Below are positions 1-6,805 of a DNA stretch of 12,198 nt, piece after piece. Position 1 is the stretch's first letter, and every line of letters begins with the position of its first letter. A program made the position numbers and the translations under genes. The notes under the pieces were generated by a model. The model made no database searches, was not told the origin of the DNA, and saw only the letters and a list, made by a program, of their open reading frames with translations. Source of the DNA: Microcaldota archaeon (GTDB taxonomy: Archaea > Micrarchaeota > Micrarchaeia > Anstonellales > Anstonellaceae); assembly GCA_023248665.1 (NCBI GenBank), contig JAHFEC010000023.1, positions 1 through 12,198 of the forward strand. The letters are read 5' to 3'.

Positions 1-1
1 C

Positions 2-196
2 GGCATGGACGCGCTCCTGTCCATCGTGCAGATGCCCCCCGGCGTGCCGGTAGCCTGCGTGGGCGTGGACAATGCCCGGAACGCCGCTTTTCTGGCCGTG
101 AGGATGATGGCGCTCAAAGACGCCAAGCTGGCCGTGAAAATCGACGAGCAGATGAAGACGGCCGCCCAAGAGGTCGAGGAGACGCGCCTGGACTGA
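2..196 (+). CDS. purE: PurE, N5-carboxyaminoimidazole ribonucleotide mutase (C-terminal fragment)
   Basis: This is the last 64 residues of a gene that begins before the window. The reading frame is open from base 2 and ends at TGA 194-196. The fragment starts GMDALLSIVQMPPGVPVACV, which matches the C-terminal part of PurE, where G-x-DALLSIVQMP-x-GVPV is a family signature. It continues with a stretch (VDNARNAAFLAVRMMAL) that corresponds to the usual GNAGAxNAALLA segment. PurE is a cytosolic purine biosynthesis enzyme that isomerises N5-CAIR to 4-carboxy-AIR. The CO2-binding N-terminal half is outside the window, so class I versus class II cannot be decided. The ATG at base 5 is internal and not the start. 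No T-rich terminator follows, so read-through into the gene at 301 is possible. Confidence 0.85.
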   Translation, partial: GMDALLSIVQMPPGVPVACVGVDNARNAAFLAVRMMALKDAKLAVKIDEQMKTAAQEVEETRLD

Positions 197-289
197 AAAA
201 GGGGTCGGGTTATTAAGATTGTGGATTCATAGGAGAAAACGATTCACATATGCGATGATGCATTGACACAGATTTACAGAAGAGGACTT

Positions 290-296
290 GAGGTGA
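290..296 (+). promoter_or_regulatory. Shine-Dalgarno site for the 301-1503 gene
   Basis: GAGGTGA lies 4 nt before the ATG at 301. It is a near-perfect match to the archaeal anti-SD complement GGAGGTGAT and fixes the start codon. The 104-base spacer between purE and this gene (197-300) holds no other gene; it contains only a weak AT-rich stretch near 210-217 that could be a TATA element. Confidence 0.75.
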
Positions 297-300
297 CGAC

Positions 301-1503
301 ATGAGCCCGGATGCCCGAACAGACCTGCCGCCCGTCAAGAAAATCGAGATCCACATCCTCGTGGGATGCTCCGACGCCCGGGACATCCCGGCCGTATTCA
401 ACGCCGCCCGCGAAGTGGAGCTTGACGCCCTGCGATCGAGGGGTGTGCTCATCGATTTCCAGCACGAGAGCGTGGCCGGCGTGTTCGTCACGCCTGACGT
501 CGAGGCCTCGTTGCGCAAGCTCATCATGGCGCGCCTGGACTTTTTCTGCGAATACGCCAACAACGGCGTCCCCATCGAGATATTCGTGCAATTGGTGGAC
601 CACGGCGACGTGCGGCTCAAGAGCGGCGCGGACGGCACGCAGTTCAGCCTGCACGAGATGGAGGTGGCGGACGAGCATTCCATCATCAACTGCGGCATGC
701 GCCATGCCGAGGAGGTGGCGCAGGAGCTGGAGGTCGAACTGCTCGAAAAGCAGGTGGATTTCCTGTTCACCGAGCTGAACGGCCGGCGGCGGCACTGGCA
801 GATCCGGGACGGCAACGACATCCGCTCGATGATGAAATACGTCTACGAACACGACGGGCTGATTGCGGCCGGATGGGTGCATTCCATCAGCGACTTCGGC
901 CGCCATGCCGCCGAGCAGAAGGCGATATTAAGGCACGCGATCGACACCGGGCCTTATCTGCGCCTGCACAGCGTGATGATCACCGCCGGCGTGCAGAACT
1001 TCAGGGACAACACGTATTACCGGGTGGACGAGAACACCCACCTCATCACGTTCCTCGACCGGGTGTATGAGCGCATGCGCGCGATGATCAAGGCCGGCTG
1101 GGGCAACGGGGAAGCCAAAACGCAGCTGGAGAAACAGGCCCCGGTCATCGGCACCTTCCACATCAGCGAGATCATCAATGCGCGCGCGACCGCCATCGTC
1201 CTCTACAAGGGCAGCGAGTTCCGGGCCAACCAGGTGTTCGCCATCGGCGGGCGCCTGCTGACCGAATACTACCGGCCGTTCGGCGCGTACAAAATAATGA
1301 GCTTCTATTACGGCGTGCGCCACCTGGGGCTCAAGGAATGGGTGGTGATCGGGCGCAACCAGAGCGAAGTGGACATGGTCATGGCCCGCATCAAGAACGA
1401 CCCCTTGATGGATTACATCCAGAAGACGTATGACGTCAAGCTTATTCCCATCATCTCCGAAGGCATGCCGGCACAGGAGCCGGGCGATGAGAAGAAAGAA
1501 TAG
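301..1503 (+). CDS. Uncharacterised protein with tandem, degenerate beta-carbonic-anhydrase-like halves
   Basis: This is a 400-residue soluble protein with no signal peptide or membrane segment. Residues 18-27 (HILVGCSDAR) look like the CSDSR motif of beta-carbonic anhydrases, which provides a zinc Cys and the Asp/Arg dyad. Residues 92-104 (IEIFVQLVDHGDV) resemble the later strand and IVVxGHTDC motif, with His101 kept but Val where the second zinc Cys is expected. Cys131 (NCGM) is a possible substitute. The C-terminal half repeats the pattern: FRANQVF (307-313) resembles the RNAGN loop, and SFYYGVRHLGLKEWVVIGRN (334-353) resembles the EYAVxHLGVxxIVVxGH region, with Arg in place of His and no metal ligand. 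I infer a duplicated beta-CA-type fold with an altered or lost metal site; hydration of CO2 is not established. PurE upstream also handles a carboxylate/CO2 intermediate, but a link is speculative. A strong SD fixes the start. The ORF ends in a charged tail just before a terminator. Confidence 0.6.
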   Translation: MSPDARTDLPPVKKIEIHILVGCSDARDIPAVFNAAREVELDALRSRGVLIDFQHESVAGVFVTPDVEASLRKLIMARLDFFCEYANNGVPIEIFVQLVDHGDVRLKSGADGTQFSLHEMEVADEHSIINCGMRHAEEVAQELEVELLEKQVDFLFTELNGRRRHWQIRDGNDIRSMMKYVYEHDGLIAAGWVHSISDFGRHAAEQKAILRHAIDTGPYLRLHSVMITAGVQNFRDNTYYRVDENTHLITFLDRVYERMRAMIKAGWGNGEAKTQLEKQAPVIGTFHISEIINARATAIVLYKGSEFRANQVFAIGGRLLTEYYRPFGAYKIMSFYYGVRHLGLKEWVVIGRNQSEVDMVMARIKNDPLMDYIQKTYDVKLIPIISEGMPAQEPGDEKKE

Positions 1504-1513
1504 GGGATGGCTG

Positions 1514-1562
1514 TTTTTTTAGGCTTGGATCTTTTTCCGGCTCGGAAATTTTTCTTCTTTTT
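1514..1562 (+). terminator. Hairpin plus T-tract terminator after the 301-1503 gene
   Basis: The 58-base spacer between the convergent genes holds a seven-T run at 1514-1520 and a perfect 6-bp stem (TTTCCG 1534-1539, loop GCT, CGGAAA 1543-1548). The stem is followed directly by TTTTTCTTCTTTTT (1549-1562). Archaeal termination depends mainly on T-rich tracts on the coding strand, so this serves the plus-strand gene. The same hairpin is followed by A-runs on the minus strand, so I see no terminator for the minus-strand operon here. Confidence 0.6.
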
Positions 1563-2089
1563 CAGATTCTCTTCTTTGATAGGATTTGCCCGGCTTTGAG
1601 CATGCCCAACACCAGCTCGTAGGGCGCCGGCGGATTGCCGGCCACCTTCACGTCGACCGGTATGACTTCCTCGACGCGCCCGCTCTTGTACACGCCGTGC
1701 GCACCCGCCAGGAGGCCGCCGGTGCACGCGCCGTCGCCCGCCGCCACCACCGCTTTGGGGCGGGACATGGCGCGGTAGGTCTTCTCCAGCGCCAGCTTCA
1801 TGTTGACTGATACCGGGCCGGACGCGATGAGCACGTCGGCGTGGCGCGGGGAGGCGACGAAATGGATGCCGAAGCGCTCGCAGTCCACCTGCGGGGCGTT
1901 GGTCAGGCCCTCCTCCAGCTCGACATCGTTGGAAGAGCCGCAGTCCACCATGCGCACGGCGATGGAGCGGCTGAACGGGGAGAGGGGGCGCGACTTCAGG
2001 AACAGGGCCAGCTCGCGGATGGCCGGGTCGGGCGAATCCGCATATATGCGGTCGGTTTTCGGGGAGAGCAGTGCGTCGAATTCGTGCAT
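1562..2089 (-). CDS. Hydrogenase-4/NuoB-like small subunit lacking all four Fe-S ligands (HyfI/EhrS-like)
   Basis: This is a 175-residue protein of the NuoB/HycG/HyfI family. The framework is well preserved: ERFGIHFVASPRHADVLIAS (71-90), GPVSVNM (91-97), PKAVVAAGDGAC (111-122) and VIPVDVKVAGNPPAPYEL (142-159) align with standard family blocks. Every ligand position of the proximal [4Fe-4S] (N2-type) cluster is changed. The GSCNGC block reads GSSNDV (Ser53, Val56), GDCACSGG reads GDGACTGG (Gly120), and PGCPPRP reads AGNPPAP (Asn152). Cys50, Cys70 and Cys122 remain, but not at ligand positions. The subunit should therefore fold and pack against the large subunit without the canonical cluster. 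It is the last gene of the five-gene operon. GAGGTGAT at 2093-2100 overlaps the stop of the large-subunit gene, 3 nt before this ATG, implying translational coupling. Family assignment is firm; function is unknown. Confidence 0.85.
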   Translation of the reverse strand: MHEFDALLSPKTDRIYADSPDPAIRELALFLKSRPLSPFSRSIAVRMVDCGSSNDVELEEGLTNAPQVDCERFGIHFVASPRHADVLIASGPVSVNMKLALEKTYRAMSRPKAVVAAGDGACTGGLLAGAHGVYKSGRVEEVIPVDVKVAGNPPAPYELVLGMLKAGQILSKKRI

Positions 2090-2092
2090 ACG

Positions 2093-2100
2093 ATCACCTC
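2093..2100 (-). promoter_or_regulatory. Shine-Dalgarno site for the small-subunit gene
   Basis: On the minus strand GAGGTGAT lies 3 nt before the ATG at 2089 and overlaps the TGA stop of the upstream gene (2099-2101). It is a full match to the archaeal anti-SD complement and suggests coupled translation of the large and small subunits. Confidence 0.75.
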
Positions 2101-3715
2101 ACAGGTCGGCCCCGGCGTAGGACAGGTTGAAGCTCTTGTTGATGAGCGGGAAATCCGCCGTGATGTTCCCCCGCACCGCCTCTTGGATGCCGATCCAGTT
2201 CCGCCATGAGGCGGTCCGGATGGCCAGGCGGCCGAGCGCGCCTTTGTTGGCGGAGCGAACGAGGAACATGCACGAGCCGCGCGGGGCCTCGGTCCATCCC
2301 AGGGCCATGCGGCCGGACGGGAGCTTGGAGAGGTCGCGCCGCTCGGAGAGGACCGGGCCGTCGATATCCTGCGCCAGCTGATGCTCGATGAGCCGCACGG
2401 ACTCCTTCACCTCGCCCAGTTTGACCATGAACCTCGAAAATACGTCGCCGCCTTGCCCGAGGGATTCGCGGACCGCGTTCGAGCGGTAGGCCCCGTACGC
2501 GAAATGCTTGCGCGCATCGCACGGGACCCCGCTTGCGCGCGCGACGGGTCCGACGAGCGACAGGCGCCTCGCGACCTCGGGGCTCACGCGGCCGGTGCTG
2601 AACGCCCGGTCGATGAACGTGGAGGACGAGAGGGTGAGGTCCTCGGTCTTGGCAAGCGAATCGGAGAAGAGCCTCAAGGAAGTCCTGATCTGGCGCAGGG
2701 AATCCTCGGGCATGTCGCGAGCCATGCCCCCCACCACAACGAGACCGCGCAGGAAGCGGCTGCCGCCCACCCGCCCGTTGAGGCGCATCATGTTCTCGCG
2801 CAGGGTGGCGAATCTGGAAGAGGAGGCATAGTAGCCGACATCCATTGCCATCCCGCCCAGATCGGCCAGATGGCTGTAGATGCGCTCCAGCTCCAGCAGG
2901 ATGAGGCGCAAAGATTCGGCCTTGCGCGGCACCTCGATGCTGGCGAGGGACTCGACCGCCTGGGCGTAGGCCACGCCGTTCGCGACCGACTCGTCAGCGG
3001 AAACCTGTTCGATGAGCGGGAGCACGCCGTCCATCGGCCGGCCGCAGGCGAAATCCTCGATGCCGCGGTGCAGGAAGGAGAGGCGGACCTCCAGCTTGTG
3101 GATCGGCTCGCCGCCCACGTGGAACCGAAAATGGCCGGGCTCGATGATGCCGGCATGCACCGGGCCGACCGGGATCTGGAATTCGCCTTCCTCGCCGGTG
3201 CCGGCGAACCCGTATTCACTCCCGTGGCCGGCGGGTTCTTCGTGGCCGGCGGACCGCTCGCGGGCCGAGGGCCTCCGCCCGGGCGCGTGCGCGCCGCGCA
3301 GGGGGTTGGTGACGAATTTGGCGCTCTCGGGGTGGATGATGATGGGCCGCAGGTCATTGAGGCCGATGAAATCCGCGCCGCTGATCTCGCGCATCTTGCG
3401 CTCGTCCCAGACGGCGGCGGGAATCTGGGCGGACACGGAATGGAATTGTTTGGCATGGGAGAACAGCACGACCGGCTTGGAGAGCTTGGGCACGCAAAAG
3501 ACATAGACCGCCGCCCAATGAGAGGAGATGGAGGACGGGTAAGTGAAAGCGGAATCGAACACGCCGCCGGCTTGCAGGCAGGCGAGGCACAGGTCGGGAA
3601 GTTTCTGGGCCTTGACGCCGACCCACAGGGCCGATGGCTGCTCGGATGCCTTCAGCTCCGCCTTGGAGCAAACGCGGCCGATTTCGCAGACAAATGAGTG
3701 GACGGGACGGGCCAT
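2099..3715 (-). CDS. Hydrogenase-4/NuoCD-like large subunit lacking both nickel CxxC motifs (HyfG/EhrL-like)
   Basis: The protein has 538 residues and fuses a NuoC-like domain to a NuoD-like domain, as in HycE/HyfG. Near residues 95-130 the stretch VWDERKMREISGADFIGL resembles the W-ERE-x-DMFGI block of 30-kDa subunits. A low-complexity His/Arg/Glu/Gly linker (about 140-180) follows. Then come VGPVHAGIIEPGHFRF (183-198) and RLSFLHRGIED (211-221), typical of group 4 large subunits. The N-terminal CxxC (usually RVCGIC) reads QVSADE, with Ser239 and Glu242 at the Cys positions. The C-terminal SFDPCxxC reads SFNLSYAG just before the stop, with Ser532 and Gly535 there. No [NiFe] site can form, so it is not a hydrogenase. 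I chose ATG 3715 because GGGAGGT (3724-3730) is 8 nt away; the TTG at 3721 would sit only 2 nt from that SD. The upstream stop is 2 nt before the ATG. Confidence 0.88.
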   Translation of the reverse strand: MARPVHSFVCEIGRVCSKAELKASEQPSALWVGVKAQKLPDLCLACLQAGGVFDSAFTYPSSISSHWAAVYVFCVPKLSKPVVLFSHAKQFHSVSAQIPAAVWDERKMREISGADFIGLNDLRPIIIHPESAKFVTNPLRGAHAPGRRPSARERSAGHEEPAGHGSEYGFAGTGEEGEFQIPVGPVHAGIIEPGHFRFHVGGEPIHKLEVRLSFLHRGIEDFACGRPMDGVLPLIEQVSADESVANGVAYAQAVESLASIEVPRKAESLRLILLELERIYSHLADLGGMAMDVGYYASSSRFATLRENMMRLNGRVGGSRFLRGLVVVGGMARDMPEDSLRQIRTSLRLFSDSLAKTEDLTLSSSTFIDRAFSTGRVSPEVARRLSLVGPVARASGVPCDARKHFAYGAYRSNAVRESLGQGGDVFSRFMVKLGEVKESVRLIEHQLAQDIDGPVLSERRDLSKLPSGRMALGWTEAPRGSCMFLVRSANKGALGRLAIRTASWRNWIGIQEAVRGNITADFPLINKSFNLSYAGADL

Positions 3716-3717
3716 GA

Positions 3718-5187
3718 TCAACTACCTCCCAAAATCACCTGGACCGCCGGATTCACCAGATGGATGATGATGAGCGGGGCCAGGAGGGCGCCCAAGAGCG
3801 CCAATGCGAACAGGCCCCACACGCTCAGGCGGGTGAGCAGGTCGGGCGTGTAATGGTGCGCGGGCCCGCTCAGGGGGCCGAACGCCATCTGCGACGAGCG
3901 CAGCAGGAAGGTGCCGAACGCGATCGTGGTGAACACCACCAGCAGCGCGGCGACCAGCAGATTGCCGCTGGAGAGGGCGGCCGCCAGAAGGATGATCTCG
4001 GAGATGAAGGTGCCGAACGGCAGGCAGCCGGCGATGCCGATGTTGATGAGCACGAACAGCTGGCCGATGCCAAAGAGGGCCTGGGAGATGCCGCCGATTT
4101 TTGAAATCTCCTTGGTCCCGTATGCCAGGCTCACGATCCCGCCGTAGAAGAAGGCGAGGGGCTTGAGCAGGGAATGAGACACCATGTGGAAGAGGGCGGC
4201 CATGAGGCCCAAAGGTCCGCCGATGCCGACGCCCAGCGCGATGATGCCCATGTTCTCGATGCTCGAATAGGCCAGGAGGCGCTTGTAGTTCTCCTGCGAA
4301 TAGAGCCGCAGGGAGGCCAAGCCGAGGGAGAGGAGGCCGAAGAACAGGAACAGGTTGGATACGAACGAAGCCACCTCAGGATTCTGCGCGGCCAGGGGAT
4401 ATACTCGCAGGATGGCATACAGGGCCGCGTTGAGCAGGACGCCGGAGAGGAAGGCGCTGACCGGGGTGGGCGCCTGACTGTGCGCGTCCGGAAGCCACAC
4501 GTGCAGGGGCACGAGGCCGACCTTGGTGCCATAGCCCACGAAGATGAAGGCGAATGCGATCTTCAGGTAGAGGGGGTTGATGAGGTGCGCCGCGGCGACG
4601 ACATCGCTCCAGGCGAAGCTCTCGGGCCGGCCGGCCTGCTGCATGCCATACCCCAGCACGAGGAGCCCGACGAGGGCGATGGTGATGCTTAAGGAGCAGA
4701 TGAGCAGGTACTTCCATGCGGCCTCGACCGATTCCTTGTTCCCGTAGAAACTGATCAGGAATACCGAGGTCAGGGTGGTGGCCTCCACGGCGGCCCACAG
4801 GACGAGCAGATCCGAGGTCAGGGTGGCCAAGAGCATGGAGGCGAGGAAAAGGAGGCACAGCGCATAGTAGGTCCAGAGATTCTCGGTCTTGATCGTCCCT
4901 TCCTTCACCTCGGCGCGGATGTATCCGCGCGAATACGCGAACACGAACAGCGCGACCACGGAGGTGGCGGAGGTGAACAGGAGGCTCAATGGGTCCATGT
5001 ACAGGATGCCAAAAAGCGCGGAGACGGGATGAACGGCCACGTCGCTCGAGAAGACCGAGAGCGCCAGCGCAACGAAGGAGATGAGCGCCCCGCCGATGGC
5101 GACGGCTTCCAGGACGCGGGGGTGGTGCCGAAGCGGCACGCAGGCGATGGCGGCGAGGATTGGAGCGATGATGACCCATTCAAGCAT
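3718..5187 (-). CDS. hyfF: HyfF-like (NuoN/NuoM-type) proton-translocating membrane subunit
   Basis: This is a 489-residue polytopic membrane protein of the proton-conducting transporter family (NuoL/M/N, hydrogenase-4 component F), with about 14 hydrophobic segments. Key pump residues are present: Glu135 in LVLWAAVEATTLTS (the TM5 glutamate), Lys222 in VGYGTKVGLVPLHVWLP (the TM7 lysine), and the block SQAPTPVSAFLSG (237-249). LLAYSSIENMG matches the broken-helix region. It should form one of the two antiporter-like channels of the membrane arm. Its length fits HyfF (about 490-530). It starts 4 nt after the stop of the HyfC-HyfE fusion, and its own TGA lies 2 nt before the ATG of the large-subunit gene. 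Only a weak SD (AAGTGAG) precedes the ATG, so coupling is likely. Nothing in the sequence suggests loss of ion translocation, unlike the redox subunits downstream. Confidence 0.88.
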   Translation of the reverse strand: MLEWVIIAPILAAIACVPLRHHPRVLEAVAIGGALISFVALALSVFSSDVAVHPVSALFGILYMDPLSLLFTSATSVVALFVFAYSRGYIRAEVKEGTIKTENLWTYYALCLLFLASMLLATLTSDLLVLWAAVEATTLTSVFLISFYGNKESVEAAWKYLLICSLSITIALVGLLVLGYGMQQAGRPESFAWSDVVAAAHLINPLYLKIAFAFIFVGYGTKVGLVPLHVWLPDAHSQAPTPVSAFLSGVLLNAALYAILRVYPLAAQNPEVASFVSNLFLFFGLLSLGLASLRLYSQENYKRLLAYSSIENMGIIALGVGIGGPLGLMAALFHMVSHSLLKPLAFFYGGIVSLAYGTKEISKIGGISQALFGIGQLFVLINIGIAGCLPFGTFISEIILLAAALSSGNLLVAALLVVFTTIAFGTFLLRSSQMAFGPLSGPAHHYTPDLLTRLSVWGLFALALLGALLAPLIIIHLVNPAVQVILGGS

Positions 5188-5191
5188 AGAC

Positions 5192-6802
5192 TCACTTCGT
5201 TTCGATCATCTGGCTGAGGCGGACGCTGTCGAGGCTCTCGTGGACGTCCTGGATCTTGGAGGCCAGGAACAGCGACACGGCCACGAGGATCATGGTGTCG
5301 ATGAAAGCGACAAGCTCCCCCAGCAGGGGGACGCGCAGGGAGAGCGCGACCGGCAGAAGCACGAGGCCGTTCTCCAGGATCAGGAAACCGAGCATCTGCA
5401 GGAAGATATGGCTCTTGATGGCGATGATGAAGGCCCCGATGAGGATGATGGAGAACGCGACGGGGAGGAGGGCGCTGTGCACCCCCAGAATGGTGGAGAT
5501 GGAATAGGACATGACGATCAGCACGCTGCAGACGAGCAGGGCCTTGGGCGTGCTGAGCGGGGAGGCCAGGAAGATCGGATCCGGATGGGGCTTGCCGACC
5601 GACTCCTTCTCCATCTGGCGGAACGAACGCAGCAGCAGCCATGGCACCAGGATGACCTTGAACACGATGGTCGAACCCAGTCGCCAATAGGCGTCGATGC
5701 TGCCCGAATCCAGGGCGACGGACAGCAGGATGAGAGCCAGGGCCGAACTCTGCAGAAGGAAGATGGTGATGCGCCGGTTGAAGGAGGCGCTGAAGATGAA
5801 ATAAAGCGGCAGGATGAGCATGGCGGCCGAGAGCAGGGCGAGGGCGCCGCCGGAATTGAGCGGCGTGGCCGGCCCGAAGAAGAACGCCAGAAGGGATAGG
5901 ATGAGCGAGAATGTCAGCAGCTCCAAGATGCGGAAAAGCCGCCATTTCGGCGTGAGGCTTTCGATGCTGGCCGTGAGGATCGCCAAGACGATCAGGGCGG
6001 CCAGGAACAGCGCCGCGGATTGCGCCGGGTTCGCCCAGAAGGCCGTGGAGAAGACGGGCGTGAAGAGGGCGATGAACAGCGTAAAGAGCACCGCGATCTT
6101 CGCGGCGTTCGCCCACTCGATGAGGGCGAGCAGCGGGCCGGAATAGTCCAGCACCATCGCCTCGTGCACCATGGTCAGCTCGAGGTGGGTGGCCGGGTTG
6201 TCGAACGGGAGCCGGCCGGTCTCGGCCAGCAGCACGATGAACAGCGCACAGGCCGCGAGCCAGAAGGCCGGAGAGAGCAGGGCGGCCGGCCAGGCGAACG
6301 ACGTGCCGGCGGCCAGCGTCCCCAGGCCCACCCCGGAGCCCAAGGTGGAGAAGAACACGATGCTCGCAAAAAGGACGGGCTCGATGAGGGAGGCGTAGAG
6401 CATCTCGCGGCTCGCGCCGATGCCCCCGAACGCGCTCCCGATGTCGAGCCCCGCGATGGAGGTCATGAACCGGCCGATGGCGAACAGGTAGACGAACATC
6501 ACCAGATCCATGCCGAATGGATTGGCGCTAAAGAGGATGGGAAGGGCGGCGGCCGCGATCAGGATGGAGGAGAACGAGAGCACGGGCGCCATGAGGAAGA
6601 CCCACGAGGAGGTGGGGCTGACCACCACGCCCTTGAGGAGGAGCTTGGCGATGTCCAGATAGGGCTGGTAGATGGGCGCGCCGATCCGGCCCTGAAAGCG
6701 GGCCTTGACCTTGTGCATGATCCCGATCAGGAGCGGGGCGAACGCGAACAGGAAAGCCGCCTGGAGGGCGGGAGCGATGAATGAGGATATTTCGAGGACC
6801 AT
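5192..6802 (-). CDS. hyfC-hyfE: HyfC-HyfE fusion: NuoH-like membrane anchor joined to a NuoK-containing HyfE-like subunit
   Basis: This 536-residue membrane protein joins two subunits that are usually separate. Residues 1 to about 308 are HyfC/HycD (NuoH-like), with GRIGAPIYQPYLDIAKLLLK (38-57), GASREMLYASLIEP (129-142), LAETGRLPFDNPATHLELT (192-210) and MVHEAMVLDYSG (211-222). These are the conserved charged loops that face the peripheral arm. After a very short link (PATPLNSGG, 311-319) residues 320-536 are HyfE-like. This part has FKVILVPWLLL (381-391) and, near the end, the NuoK-type FLILENGLVLLP (473-484) and ELVAFIDTMILVAV (496-509). The lengths (about 310 + 220) equal the two free-standing subunits added together, so nothing appears missing. 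The frame is continuous, and no SD precedes the only nearby Met (328). The ATG at 6802 is 3 nt after the HyfB-like stop. It should dock the large/small subunits and link them to the antiporter subunits. Confidence 0.85.
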   Translation of the reverse strand: MVLEISSFIAPALQAAFLFAFAPLLIGIMHKVKARFQGRIGAPIYQPYLDIAKLLLKGVVVSPTSSWVFLMAPVLSFSSILIAAAALPILFSANPFGMDLVMFVYLFAIGRFMTSIAGLDIGSAFGGIGASREMLYASLIEPVLFASIVFFSTLGSGVGLGTLAAGTSFAWPAALLSPAFWLAACALFIVLLAETGRLPFDNPATHLELTMVHEAMVLDYSGPLLALIEWANAAKIAVLFTLFIALFTPVFSTAFWANPAQSAALFLAALIVLAILTASIESLTPKWRLFRILELLTFSLILSLLAFFFGPATPLNSGGALALLSAAMLILPLYFIFSASFNRRITIFLLQSSALALILLSVALDSGSIDAYWRLGSTIVFKVILVPWLLLRSFRQMEKESVGKPHPDPIFLASPLSTPKALLVCSVLIVMSYSISTILGVHSALLPVAFSIILIGAFIIAIKSHIFLQMLGFLILENGLVLLPVALSLRVPLLGELVAFIDTMILVAVSLFLASKIQDVHESLDSVRLSQMIETK

Positions 6803-6805
6803 GGT

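Noticed and set aside
250..300. Possible C/D-box RNA (GATGATG near 254) in the spacer before the 301 gene
   Set aside because: The C box is imperfect and no convincing D box or D'/C' pair follows at proper spacing.
2381..3697. Long plus-strand open frame opposite the large-subunit gene
   Set aside because: It is an antisense shadow in GC-rich DNA. The product is low-complexity with no family signature, while the minus strand encodes a clear NuoCD-like protein with SD sites.
3716..3721. TTG at 3721 as start of the large subunit
   Set aside because: It would be only 2 nt from the SD GGGAGGT, whereas ATG 3715 has a normal 8-nt spacing. The extra two residues add nothing.
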